A stretch of 64,000 nt of DNA from JAICYJ01 sp963737445 (GTDB lineage Bacteria > Actinomycetota > Thermoleophilia > Gaiellales > JAICJC01): assembly GCA_963737445.1 (NCBI GenBank), contig CAVTSO010000015.1, positions 372,001-436,000 on the forward strand, given 5' to 3'. Positions 33,550 through 42,261 of the stretch are shown piece after piece. A program made the translations under genes and the position numbers. The notes beneath the pieces are model-generated. The model was given only the letters and a program-made list of their open reading frames with translations. It was not told where the DNA came from and ran no database searches. Numbering within the stretch: the first letter of the stretch is position 1; each line of letters starts with the position of its first letter.

Positions 33550-34223
33550 CCGCCCGACCGCGCCTCGGCGGGCTGCCGCGTGGGCAGAGCACCCTTGCGG
33601 GGATCGGGCCGGGTGAGGTCGAGATCCGCTACCGCGGTCACCTGTTCGCCGATCACCTCGAAGCCCAGCGACGATCCCATCGGGATGGCGAACTGCCAGT
33701 CGCCGCCGCGGGCGCCGAGCACGCGCAGGATCGCCAGGCGCAGCATGACGCCGTGCGAGACGGCCGCGACCGACTCGCCCGGATGCCGCCGGCCGATCTC
33801 GCGCAGGCCCGCCATGACCCGGTCGGCGGCGCTGGCAAGCGTCTCGCCGCCGGGGCAATAGGCGTTCTCGGGATCGTGCGCATACAGCTCGTAGGCCGCG
33901 GCGTCGCGCTCCGCGCACTCCTCGCGCGTCAGCCCCTCCCACTCGCCGTAGTCCAGGTTTGCGAGCAGGTCGAGCGACACCGCCGCGGGGGTGCCGCTGG
34001 CGCGCACGATCTCGTCGGCGACCTCGCGCGCCCGGCCGAGAGGGCTCGTGTACACGGCGCTGATGCCCACCGTCGACAGGTGCTGTGCCACCTCCGCCGC
34101 TTGCATGCGGCCGCGGTCGTTCAGGGGCACGTCGGCCAGCCCGCGGAACCGGACCTGGACGTTCATGACTGTCTCGCCGTGGCGGACGAGATGGATGCGA
34201 GTTGCGGATGAGCTTGATGTCAT
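33546..34223 (-). CDS. Histidine phosphatase (phosphoglycerate-mutase superfamily)
   Basis: 225 residues. The RHG motif is IHLVRHGETVMN, followed by TSPLGRAREVADEI, the acidic partner DYGEWEGLTREE and the second catalytic His in AAVSHGVMLRLA, so the active site is complete. Such enzymes remove phosphates from small metabolites or sugars. It is the first gene of the exopolysaccharide operon; it may act on a sugar phosphate intermediate, but the operon context is the only guide. Confidence 0.9.
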   Translation of the reverse strand: MTSSSSATRIHLVRHGETVMNVQVRFRGLADVPLNDRGRMQAAEVAQHLSTVGISAVYTSPLGRAREVADEIVRASGTPAAVSLDLLANLDYGEWEGLTREECAERDAAAYELYAHDPENAYCPGGETLASAADRVMAGLREIGRRHPGESVAAVSHGVMLRLAILRVLGARGGDWQFAIPMGSSLGFEVIGEQVTAVADLDLTRPDPRKGALPTRQPAEARSGG

Positions 34224-34396
34224 GTTTCGGAACCCCTGACAAAAGAAGGAACAGATCCGGACAGCCGAAGGCCCATGACCTCGCCACCACCGGCTGCCAT
34301 CTCAGCAGTACGGCGAACAGGCGGATGCAGGTGAAGCGAAGCGGGAGCCATGCTTGGAGTCAGCTGGATTCGATGTCCAGAGGGGGCAAGGGTACG

Positions 34397-34425
34397 ACAC
34401 AAGCTGACGTATTGCAACATGTCAA
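34397..34425 (-). promoter_or_regulatory. Candidate promoter of the exopolysaccharide operon
   Basis: TTGACA (34420-34425), a 17-base spacer, and TTGTGT (34397-34402) on the minus strand. The -35 is a perfect consensus, the -10 is weak. The transcript would start near 34390, giving a leader of about 165 nt before the phosphatase gene. Confidence 0.35.
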
Positions 34426-34527
34426 GTTGAGATCGCCGTATCGGCAGGCCGACCAGCCCACGAGGATGGGCGGACCGCGCTGGACACGGCTATTCTGCAC
34501 GAGAACACTCGCCGCATCACAGCACGG

Positions 34528-34555
34528 TTGACTTTCCGCAGGCTGGGAGTAACAT
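34528..34555 (+). promoter_or_regulatory. Sigma-70-like promoter of the giant secreted protein gene
   Basis: TTGACT (34528-34533), 16-base spacer, TAACAT (34550-34555). Both boxes are close to the housekeeping consensus, unusual for GC-rich DNA, and point at the gene starting at 34651 with a leader of about 90 nt. Confidence 0.5.
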
Positions 34556-34650
34556 GTCCTCTCGGCTCCCGCTCCTAAGCACCACCCTTGCGGCCTGGCC
34601 CTCCTCGTTACCGAGATAAAGGCGCTCCTTTGCAGATACGACTGCGACTC

Positions 34651-37600
34651 ATGCGACGTCTCCCCATCGCTCTCCTCTGTGCCTTGATGCTGGTGCTGGC
34701 GGGCGGCGCGTCGTCCGGTGCCGCGACCACGACGGTCGTGACGCTCACGTTCGACAACGACACGATCAGCCAGTACACCCTCGGATTCACCCAGGCCCTT
34801 CAGCCGCACGGCGTACCGGCGACGTTCTACGTCAACAGCGGGACGATCGGCGGCTCCAAGAACTTCCTGTCGTGGGATCAGCTTACGGCGTTGGCGGCGG
34901 CCGGGAACGAGATCGGCGGCAAGACCGTCGACGGCAAGGTGAACCTGAAGACCACCACCGACCTCCAGACCAAGATCGACGAGGTCTGTAACGATCGCCA
35001 GGCGCTGATCCAGCATGGGTTCAGCCCCACAAGCTTCGCGTATCCCTTCGCCGCCTTCGACGCCACCGCCGAGGGCATCGTCCACGATTGCGGCTACGGC
35101 AACGCCCGCGCCGGCGGCGGCATCTCGCCGACAGGCGCGCTCTACGCCGAGACCCAACCTCCCAAGGATTACTTCGCCACCCGCCCGTACGGGCCGAGCG
35201 GTCAGGTGACGCTGGCCAACCTCGAGGCCGTCGTGAACGGCGCCGCCGCGCACACCGGCGGATGGGATCAGGTCGTCATCCAGAAGGTCTGCTCGCAGGC
35301 ACAGGACCCGACCAACTACACGACGTGCACGGCGTCGTCCGGGTGGATCGAGCTGGACGACCTGAATAGCTTCCTCGACTGGATCCAGGCCGCCGGCCAG
35401 GCCAACGGGGCGCCCGCCGGCACCACCATCCAGACGACGGCCGCCGTCATGCAGTCGATGGACACCGTGGTCCCGAGCACCACGATCGCCTGCAACGGGT
35501 CGCCGTGCGCGTCGTCGACCTACAACGGGACCGTGATGGTCTCGTTCGCGCCGACCGACACCGGCTCCGGCGTTGCCAGCACCCACTACACGCTGGACGG
35601 GACAGATCCCACGCTGTCCAGCCCGACGTACAGCGGGCCGTTCCCGCTGACCAGCTCCTCGACGGTCAACTACCGCTCGTGGGACTACGCCGGAAACGTC
35701 GAGGCGACGAACACGCAGTCGGTACAGCTCGTCGAATCCGCCGACGCGATCGCACCCACCACGACCATCTCTTGCAACGGCTCCCCCTGCACGACGATGA
35801 ACACGGGACCGGTCACGGTCACCCTCCACGCGGCCGACAACCCCGGCGGCTGGGGCCTCGACAAGACGTACTACACGACCGACGGTTCCACGCCGACCAC
35901 CAACAGCCCTGTCTACACCGGGCCGTTCACGCTGAAGCAGGACACGACCGTCAACTTCTTCTCGACCGACCTGGCCGGCAACGCCGAGACGCCACAGACG
36001 CAGGCGCTCAAGTTCCAGACGATCGTCTCGCTGACCTTCGACGACGCAGACGAGAACCAGTACAGCATCGGGTACCTGCACGGCCTCCAGCCGCATGGGA
36101 TGAACGGCACCTTCTACATCATCTCCAACGCCGTCGGCACCGACGGGTCGATGACCTGGTCACAGGTGGGCGCGCTCGACACGGCCGGCCAGGAGATCGG
36201 CGGCCATACCATGAACCACGTCAACCTGAAGACGACCACGGACTACCAGACCAAGGTCAACGAGGTCTGCAACAACCGCCAGGACCTGATCAATCGCGGG
36301 TTCTGGCCCGTCAGCTTCGCGTACCCCGAGGGTGCCTACGATGCGACCGCAGAGCAGATCGTCCAGAGCTGCGGCTATACGACCGGCCGCGCCGCCGGCG
36401 GTATCGACGTCAACGGCACCGCTGCCGGCCCGCTCTTCGCGGAGACGCTGCCCGCGAAGGACCCGTTCGCGACGCGCACCATCTACGACGACACGGCCCC
36501 AGCACCCACCTCGCTCTCGCACCTGGAGCAGTCCGTCACGGCCGCCTCCCAGAACGGCGGCGGCTGGGTCACGCTCGTGTTCCACCAGATCTGCTCCCAG
36601 CAGTACGACCCCGCCAACTACTCGACATGCATGGCCGACTACGGCCCCATCGACTTCCCCGTCTTCAATCAGTTCCTGGACTGGCTGCAGAACAGTGCGC
36701 CGCCCAACACCACGATCGAGACGGTGGGACAGGTCATGCACCCCGGCACCCCGCCGCCGGCACCGGTCATCACCGACCAGCCTGCGGCCGTCACCGGCTC
36801 GACCACCGGCACGTTCTCATTCACCGATTCGCAGGCGGGCGTCAACTTCCAGTGCATGGTCGACGGCATCGGCTCGCAGTGCAGCAGCCCGTTCACGAGC
36901 GGCACGCTGGCCGACGGCTCGCACACGTTCACCGTCAAGGCCCGCGACGCCGCCGGCAACGTCAGTGACGGCACGTCGTACACCTGGACGACCGACACGA
37001 CTTCGCCGCCGCCGCCGGCCTTCACCGGCACGCATCCCAACAAGCTGGTCACGATCGTGCTCGAGAACGAGTCGCACCCCGCGATCGCTGGCAGCCCGGA
37101 CGCTCCGTATCTGAACCAGCTGATCGCCAACGGCGAGCTGTTCACCAACTACTACGCGGTGGACACGGACGGCAGCTTCCCGAACTACCTGGCCATGACC
37201 AGCGGCAACACGGCGGCGACGGCGCTTTCGCCGAACATCTTCGGGGCCATCGATGCCTCGGGCGGTGCGCTGACGTGGAAGGAGTACATGGAGTCGATGC
37301 CGAGCAACTGCGGCGGGGGCACCTCCGCCAACGTTCCCGGCACCACCGACACGCTGTACACCGCAGATCACGACCCGGGCCTGCAGTTCAGCCCGAACAT
37401 CTCGTGCGCAGCCAACGACGTGCCTCTGGACTCGAGCTTCAATCCTGCAAACCTGCCCAGCTTCAGCTACATCGTCCCCAACGAGTGCAACGACATGCAC
37501 ACGCTGCCGACCGGCGGCCAGGCCTGCCCGGCCTACTTCGGCCCGAACACCGGCACCAACGTGATCAACATGAGCGACAACTGGCTGAAGCACGTCGTCT

Positions 37601-39984
37601 CGCAGTTGATCGCGCAGCCAAACGTGACCGTGCTGATCACCTTCGACGAGGGCGGCCTTGACCAGGGCGAGCACATCGCCACGCTGCTCGTCGGCGCCGG
37701 CGTCACGCCGGGCTCGACCGACAGCACGCTGTATGACCACTACAGCCTCGAGGCCGGCCTGTACCAGTACTTCAGCCTGGGCGTCGCCCCCGGTCTGGGC
37801 GCGACCGCGACACCGCTGCCGATCCCGGGCCTCGGTGGCGACCTGCCGAGCAACCCCAGCGGCGACACTCAGCCCACCTTCAAGTTCACGGATCCCGATA
37901 GCTCTGCCTCGTTCCAGTGCAGCCTCGACGGCTCGGCCTTCACCGACTGCACCAGCCCGTACCAGACGTCGGTGCTGAGCGACGGCTCGCACACGTTCGC
38001 CGTGCGATCGATCGACTCGGTCGGCAACGCCAGCGCTCCGACCAGCTACACGTGGACGGTGAACACGGCGCCGCCGACCGCGCCCACCATCGACACGAAG
38101 CCGTCCGATCCGAGCAACAACGCGCGGCCCTCGCTGTCCTTCTCTGACAGCGACAGCGGCGTCAGCTTCCAGTGCAACCTCGACGGCGGCAGCTTCTCCG
38201 CCTGCACCAGCCCGTCCACGATCGGCCCCCTGACCGACGGATCGCACACCTTCGGGGTGCGATCCGTCAACTCGCTCGGGACCGCAAGCGCCCCCACCAC
38301 CTACACCTGGACGGTCGACACGACGCCGCCGCCGGCGCCGGCTCTGACGAGCACCCCGCCCGCAAACGACACCAGCGCCAGCGCCAGCTTCAGCTTCGGC
38401 GACGACGAGGCGGGCGTCACCTTCGAATGCCAGCTGGACGGGTCCGCATTCGCGTCCTGCACCAGCCCGGCCACCTACTCCGGACTGGCTGACGGGTCGC
38501 ACACCTTCGCGGTGCGTGCGCGCGACGCCGTCGGCAACCCGAGCTCGGCGACCAGCTACACCTGGTCGTTGCAGGCACCGCGGCCGCCGGCACCGTCGAT
38601 CGACACCAAGCCGTCGAACCCCAGCAACGTGAAGCAGGCGGTGTTCGCCTTCTCCGACACCGTCGCCACGGTCAGCTTCCAGTGCAGCCTGGACGGCGCC
38701 GCCTACAGCGCCTGCGCCAGCCCGCTCACGACCGCCGCGCTGGCCGACGGCTCCCACACGTTCGCCGTCGAGGCGGTCGACGCGTCGAACCGCACGAGCA
38801 ACCCCACGCAGTACACGTGGACGATCGATACGGTGGCACCACCGGCACCGTCGATCACCAGCACGCCGGCTGCGACCGTCGCCAGCGGCAGCGCCAGCTT
38901 CGGCTTCAGCGACACCCAGGCCGGCGTGGCCTTCGAGTGCCAGCTGGACGGGTCCGCGTTCGCGTCCTGCACCAGCCCGGCCGCCTACAGCGGTCTTGCC
39001 ACCGGCCAGCACACCTTCGCGGTGCGTGCCCGCGACGCGGCCGGCAACGCCAGCGCGGCCACCAGCTACAGCTGGCGCGTCGACATCACCCCGCCGGCCC
39101 AGCCGACCGGCCTCACCGCCAGCCTCACGTCGCAGGCGGTGAACCTGACCTGGAACGCCAACACCGAGACCGACCTGGCGGGGTACAACGTCTATCGCAG
39201 CGGCTCTGCGACCGGGCCGTTCACCAAGCTCAACTCAGCGCTGCTGACCACGCCGCGGTATTCGGACACGACGGCGCCGGCGGTCACAACCTCGTTCTAC
39301 CAGGTACAGGCCGTCGACCAGCTCGGGAACGCCTCGACCCCGGCGGCCCAGTTCTCGATCAAGCGCGGGATCGCCTGGCGCAGCGACACCAGCGCACAGG
39401 TGAGGCTCGGCACCTCGATCACGCTGACGAAGCCGAGCGGCACGGCCAGCGGCGATGTGCTGGTCGCCGCGATCGACATCGCCGGGACAACGACCGTGAC
39501 CGCACCAGGCGGCTGGACGCTTGTTCGCTCCACCACCAGCGGCAGCTCGCTGACGCAGGCCACATACGTCCACGTGGCGGGCACGTCGGAACCCTCCTCC
39601 TACCAGTGGCGGTTCTCATCCGCGCGCATGGCGAGCGCTGTCATGGCGGCCTACGTTGGGGTGAACACGACCACCCCGGTCGACGTGTCCAGCGGCGGCA
39701 GTTCCTCCAGGTCGAGCTCGGACGTGGCGCCCTCGGTGACGACCACGGTCACGGGCGACCTCCTGATCGGCGTGTTCGGCGAAGCGGCAAACGCATCCGT
39801 GACGCCGCCCACCGGGATGCTCGAGCAGGTCGAGCAGCTGGCCGGAACCGGCAACACCCGCGTCGTCAGCGAGCTGTCCGACCAGCAGCTGGGCGCTGCC
39901 GGCGCGACCGGCAACCGTACCGCCACGCTCAGCAGATCTGGGGCGAACGTGGGCCAGCTGATCGCGCTGCGACCGTCGCAGTAG
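34651..39984 (+). CDS. Giant secreted protein: two NodB deacetylase domains, phosphoesterase, six Ig-like repeats, Fn3
   Basis: 1777 residues from ATG 34651 (MRRLPIALLCALML) with a signal peptide; a TTG at 34630 behind AAAGG is an alternative. Order: NodB-like domain 1 (about 29-270), two chitobiase C-terminal-like repeats (273-460), NodB-like domain 2 (460-697), Ig-like unit (704-787), acid phosphatase/phosphoesterase domain (793-1060; LVTIVLENESHP, ITFDEGGLDQGEH), five more Ig-like units with the refrain DGSHTFAVRA (1067-1480), fibronectin III and a terminal beta domain. NodB 1 has Lys where zinc His belong (34921, 34936); NodB 2 keeps HTMNH (36205-36219). Likely acts on surface or environmental polysaccharide. 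Confidence 0.88.
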   Translation: MRRLPIALLCALMLVLAGGASSGAATTTVVTLTFDNDTISQYTLGFTQALQPHGVPATFYVNSGTIGGSKNFLSWDQLTALAAAGNEIGGKTVDGKVNLKTTTDLQTKIDEVCNDRQALIQHGFSPTSFAYPFAAFDATAEGIVHDCGYGNARAGGGISPTGALYAETQPPKDYFATRPYGPSGQVTLANLEAVVNGAAAHTGGWDQVVIQKVCSQAQDPTNYTTCTASSGWIELDDLNSFLDWIQAAGQANGAPAGTTIQTTAAVMQSMDTVVPSTTIACNGSPCASSTYNGTVMVSFAPTDTGSGVASTHYTLDGTDPTLSSPTYSGPFPLTSSSTVNYRSWDYAGNVEATNTQSVQLVESADAIAPTTTISCNGSPCTTMNTGPVTVTLHAADNPGGWGLDKTYYTTDGSTPTTNSPVYTGPFTLKQDTTVNFFSTDLAGNAETPQTQALKFQTIVSLTFDDADENQYSIGYLHGLQPHGMNGTFYIISNAVGTDGSMTWSQVGALDTAGQEIGGHTMNHVNLKTTTDYQTKVNEVCNNRQDLINRGFWPVSFAYPEGAYDATAEQIVQSCGYTTGRAAGGIDVNGTAAGPLFAETLPAKDPFATRTIYDDTAPAPTSLSHLEQSVTAASQNGGGWVTLVFHQICSQQYDPANYSTCMADYGPIDFPVFNQFLDWLQNSAPPNTTIETVGQVMHPGTPPPAPVITDQPAAVTGSTTGTFSFTDSQAGVNFQCMVDGIGSQCSSPFTSGTLADGSHTFTVKARDAAGNVSDGTSYTWTTDTTSPPPPAFTGTHPNKLVTIVLENESHPAIAGSPDAPYLNQLIANGELFTNYYAVDTDGSFPNYLAMTSGNTAATALSPNIFGAIDASGGALTWKEYMESMPSNCGGGTSANVPGTTDTLYTADHDPGLQFSPNISCAANDVPLDSSFNPANLPSFSYIVPNECNDMHTLPTGGQACPAYFGPNTGTNVINMSDNWLKHVVSQLIAQPNVTVLITFDEGGLDQGEHIATLLVGAGVTPGSTDSTLYDHYSLEAGLYQYFSLGVAPGLGATATPLPIPGLGGDLPSNPSGDTQPTFKFTDPDSSASFQCSLDGSAFTDCTSPYQTSVLSDGSHTFAVRSIDSVGNASAPTSYTWTVNTAPPTAPTIDTKPSDPSNNARPSLSFSDSDSGVSFQCNLDGGSFSACTSPSTIGPLTDGSHTFGVRSVNSLGTASAPTTYTWTVDTTPPPAPALTSTPPANDTSASASFSFGDDEAGVTFECQLDGSAFASCTSPATYSGLADGSHTFAVRARDAVGNPSSATSYTWSLQAPRPPAPSIDTKPSNPSNVKQAVFAFSDTVATVSFQCSLDGAAYSACASPLTTAALADGSHTFAVEAVDASNRTSNPTQYTWTIDTVAPPAPSITSTPAATVASGSASFGFSDTQAGVAFECQLDGSAFASCTSPAAYSGLATGQHTFAVRARDAAGNASAATSYSWRVDITPPAQPTGLTASLTSQAVNLTWNANTETDLAGYNVYRSGSATGPFTKLNSALLTTPRYSDTTAPAVTTSFYQVQAVDQLGNASTPAAQFSIKRGIAWRSDTSAQVRLGTSITLTKPSGTASGDVLVAAIDIAGTTTVTAPGGWTLVRSTTSGSSLTQATYVHVAGTSEPSSYQWRFSSARMASAVMAAYVGVNTTTPVDVSSGGSSSRSSSDVAPSVTTTVTGDLLIGVFGEAANASVTPPTGMLEQVEQLAGTGNTRVVSELSDQQLGAAGATGNRTATLSRSGANVGQLIALRPSQ

Positions 39985-40104
39985 CGGTATGTCCCGAGCA
40001 GCCCAACAACCCGAGCGCGGCTTGTTCTCCTCAAGGCGGACGTCCCATCCGCCATGTTCCGGATGCCCGACCTGGCTCCAGAGCGGCGTCGGGCTCGTGG
40101 GACC

Positions 40105-40146
40105 GGGCGCCTAGCCCTACCCGTACTCTCCTCGGGCTAGGCGCCC
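40105..40146. terminator. Bidirectional terminator hairpin
   Basis: Perfect 13-bp stem GGGCGCCTAGCCC (40105-40117) with GGGCTAGGCGCCC (40134-40146), loop of 16, between the giant gene and the convergent 111-residue gene. Confidence 0.75.
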
Positions 40147-40178
40147 GTGTCACCCATAGGACCGAGATACCAGGAGGC

Positions 40179-40514
40179 TCAGTCCGTGGTGTGGAGCTCG
40201 CCCAGCGTGCGCTCGAGCCACAGCGCAAACGAACTCGGCGGGTGATCTCCCCAGTCCCAGTCGCCCCGCGAAACGGCCGCCCGCACGGCCGCGCCGAGAC
40301 GGTCGAAGATCACCGCGAGATCGTCCGCGAACGCCGCCGGATCGGTGTCCTTGCCGGACTCGCGCCAGTCACGGCGGATCTCCGCCGTGTAGGCGGAGAG
40401 CGGCAGCGACGACAGGGTTACCGACTGCGATTCGGCCAGGGCAGCCACGACCGTGGTGGCCCGCGTCTCGTTCCGCGCTATCACACTCGCGAGCTCCCAG
40501 GCCTGATCGTCCAT
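40179..40514 (-). CDS. Hypothetical protein, 111 aa
   Basis: Starts MDDQAWELASVIAR and is helical and acidic: AALAESQSVTLSSLPL, TDPAAFADDLAVIFDRLGAAVRAAV, ending WLERTLGELHTTD. No membrane segment, no Cys and no motif I recognise. It stands alone between a terminator hairpin (40105-40146) and a divergent secreted-protein gene. Codon use matches the neighbourhood, supporting a real gene; function unknown. Confidence 0.55.
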   Translation of the reverse strand: MDDQAWELASVIARNETRATTVVAALAESQSVTLSSLPLSAYTAEIRRDWRESGKDTDPAAFADDLAVIFDRLGAAVRAAVSRGDWDWGDHPPSSFALWLERTLGELHTTD

Positions 40515-40630
40515 CGGCGTCAGCCTACCGCCCAGGCGTGCGGTTGACCGTCATAGAGGCATGTGATACACGTGATCGCGACCCGGGGGATTCGTCGCGG
40601 ACTGGATCCGCCTCGAAGGGAAGGACAACC

Positions 40631-41069
40631 ATGCTCCGCTCGCGCCACGCGCCGATACCGGCCCCACTGAACGGGACGGCAACCTACCCGGCCGGGGAGG
40701 TGTGCCCGTTCCCGGTGCGCATCGACCAGGAGTCAACCGGGACCTGCTTCACATCCTGCGAAACGGCCAGTGGATCGTCACCGGCAACTTCATCCAGACG
40801 GCGACGAATCTCGCCACCGGAAAGTCGCTTGCGATCAAATCCGGCGGCCCTCTGCGCGTCGTCCTTCACGACGACGGCTCGCTCACGTTCATCAACCACG
40901 GCTCGATCCTGTGGTCGAACTTCCCGGAGGATGTGGACGGCCCGGGGCTGGTGGTGTACACCGGGCACGTCGTGATCGAGCTAAGCCCGAGGGGTTCGCG
41001 ACATCGGTCAGCCGGGTTCCCCACCAGCGGGACATCTGCGCCGCGCTGCCTGACGTCGGCGGCCGATAG
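40631..41069 (+). pseudogene. Secreted-protein-family gene with two one-base deletions
   Basis: Starts at ATG 40631 behind GGGAAGG (MLRSRHAPIPAP). Three frames in sequence make a continuous protein: TYPAGEVCPFPVRIDQE, then VNRDLLHILRNGQWIVTGNF...TNLATGKSLAIKSGGPLRV..GPGLVVYTGHVVIEL, then GFATSVSRVPHQRDICAALPDVGG. The switches are near 40730 (GAGTC expected GAGGTC) and 40991-40994 (GGGG expected five G), each a lost G. The reconstructed protein matches a widespread actinobacterial secreted family (NLxTGKS...GPGL) of unknown function. Confidence 0.6.
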
Positions 41070-41139
41070 GGGAACACGACTGCATGCAGGTGGTCGGCCC
41101 CGACCGGTCGTAGCATCGGGGCCGACACGCAACCATCCT

Positions 41140-41463
41140 CTACTTCACGCGGTCCGGGTTGCTGCCCGGCCCGCATGCCATGCCGGGATTCAGCACGTGG
41201 GGATCGAGACCGATCTTGACGTCCTGCCCGAACGACTGCGAGCGTCCGCCCGGGCCGTTCGGCGCGATCGACATATCGAGACTGAGCGGCGCGGTGGGAT
41301 CGTCGTTCTGCCCGGAGAACACGCAGATCGAGTTGGCGTGCGCCGGTCCCGCGGTCGGCTTGCCGTTGCCGGTCAACTCACCCGCGCTGGCCGCGCTCGC
41401 GCTCGCGCAGACGAATACGGCCGCACTGATCGCAACCACAAGCAATGTCCTGGTACGAATCAC
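41140..41463 (-). CDS. Small secreted protein, signal peptide
   Basis: 107 residues. A clear Sec signal (MIRTRTLLVVAISAAVFVCASASAASA) is followed by a mature part with two Cys: HANSICVFSGQNDDP and LNPGMACGPGSNP, probably disulfide-linked. The ANSICxFSGxND motif recurs in short secreted actinobacterial proteins of unknown function. Complementary-strand neighbour of another secreted family (40631-41069), with convergent stops. Confidence 0.7.
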   Translation of the reverse strand: MIRTRTLLVVAISAAVFVCASASAASAGELTGNGKPTAGPAHANSICVFSGQNDDPTAPLSLDMSIAPNGPGGRSQSFGQDVKIGLDPHVLNPGMACGPGSNPDRVK

Positions 41464-41538
41464 GTTGGAGCCCTCCCCTTGGTCGTGTCAGCGCCAGGAA
41501 CGGCGCGCCGTCCAGCCTAGTAATCTGGAAAGCCAAAG

Positions 41539-41862
41539 TCAAGAGGCCTGGGTCAAGGCCCGGTACACGCCGCTGCCGCCGCGGAGGGCCTGTGGCCTTC
41601 CGCGGCGGCGGGTCTGTGCCTCCGCCAGTGCGACGCCGCCGGGGGCGCGCGCTCGGTGGTCATCGCGCCTCCCCTGGAAGTGCCTGGCGGTTGCGACGCA
41701 GGGGCAGGAACGATCGCGACCGGTGTGGAGCAGGCCGGCATCACTTGCGATCTCGGCCGAGAGCGCGTGCTCCAGCTTGTCCCGCTGCGCCTGTTGCTGC
41801 AGCTCGGCCTGTCGTTGGCGCCCGAGCTCGAGCCGCAGGTTGCTATCGATGTTAAAGCTCAT
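41539..41862 (-). CDS. Hypothetical small helical protein
   Basis: Starts MSFNIDSNLRLELGRQ with an excellent ribosome site (AAAGGAGGTGA) nine bases upstream, so the start is well supported. The first 40 residues (QRQAELQQQAQRDKLEHALSAE) form a charged amphipathic helix. Beyond residue about 45 the composition shifts to Arg/Ala/Gly, typical of reading out of frame, so the real protein may be shorter with a frameshift near 41730. No family recognised. Confidence 0.45.
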   Translation of the reverse strand: MSFNIDSNLRLELGRQRQAELQQQAQRDKLEHALSAEIASDAGLLHTGRDRSCPCVATARHFQGRRDDHRARAPGGVALAEAQTRRRGRPQALRGGSGVYRALTQAS

Positions 41863-42012
41863 GTGTATTCACCTCCTTTCCGAAACCTCAGGTCGGGCGT
41901 GTTATGAGACATGCAGCGGCCTCCCTATCTCGGTTTGGGTAATACGAATATGCAACAACGCCGCCGGCCTACCGGCAACGATATGTGTGCTATGTGATCG
42001 GAGCCGGAGTGG

Positions 42013-42105
42013 CTACGCGATCGTGCACGGGGTGTGAGTCTGCGCCGCGCCGGCGCTGAACCGGAACCACGCCGAACCGGCGAGCATCGGAGAAACCATA
42101 TTCAT
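42013..42105 (-). CDS. Possible 30-residue peptide
   Basis: ATG 42105 lies behind GGGAGGCGA and encodes MNMVSPMLAGSAWFRF followed by SAGAAQTHTPCTIA and TAG. Two further ATG codons lie inside. The ribosome site and the position beside another small gene with a very strong ribosome site argue that it is translated; a single Cys near the end is the only notable residue. Could also be a leader peptide or chance. Confidence 0.3.
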   Translation of the reverse strand: MNMVSPMLAGSAWFRFSAGAAQTHTPCTIA

Positions 42106-42261
42106 CAAGATGTCGCCTCCCTTCGGCCGTGTGGGCGCTGACTACACGAACGCGAAACATATCATGGTGCCCGGCGCACTGCAAGTGCCGGTCCGGGAGC
42201 GACCATGAGTGACGGCGAAGGGTCTGGCTTCAGCCCGGCCCTACTGGTTGCAACCCACGGT

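Larger units (their letters stand above)
34224..34650. other. Intergenic region between divergent operon and giant gene
   Basis: 427 bases without a gene. It holds the divergent promoters at 34397-34425 and 34528-34555. The minus-strand leader has one small hairpin (CTGGA/TCCAG). I found no recognisable riboswitch or JUMPstart element in it. Confidence 0.6.

Noticed and set aside
33550..34290. N-terminal extension of the Wzz gene frame to 34290
   Set aside because: Overlaps the whole histidine phosphatase gene and is Arg/Pro-rich; the ATGA overlap at 33546-33549 marks the true start.
34224..34390. Known riboswitch in the leader of the polysaccharide operon
   Set aside because: Checked by eye against cyclic-di-GMP and cobalamin consensus blocks; short chance matches only.
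34360..36096. 578-residue open frame on the minus strand opposite the giant gene
   Set aside because: Val/Gly/Arg-rich antisense shadow of the 34651-39984 gene; no domain and no ribosome site.
36817..39012. 731-residue minus-strand open frame
   Set aside because: Another shadow: it is open because the Ig-like repeats on the other strand are GC-rich with regular codon use.
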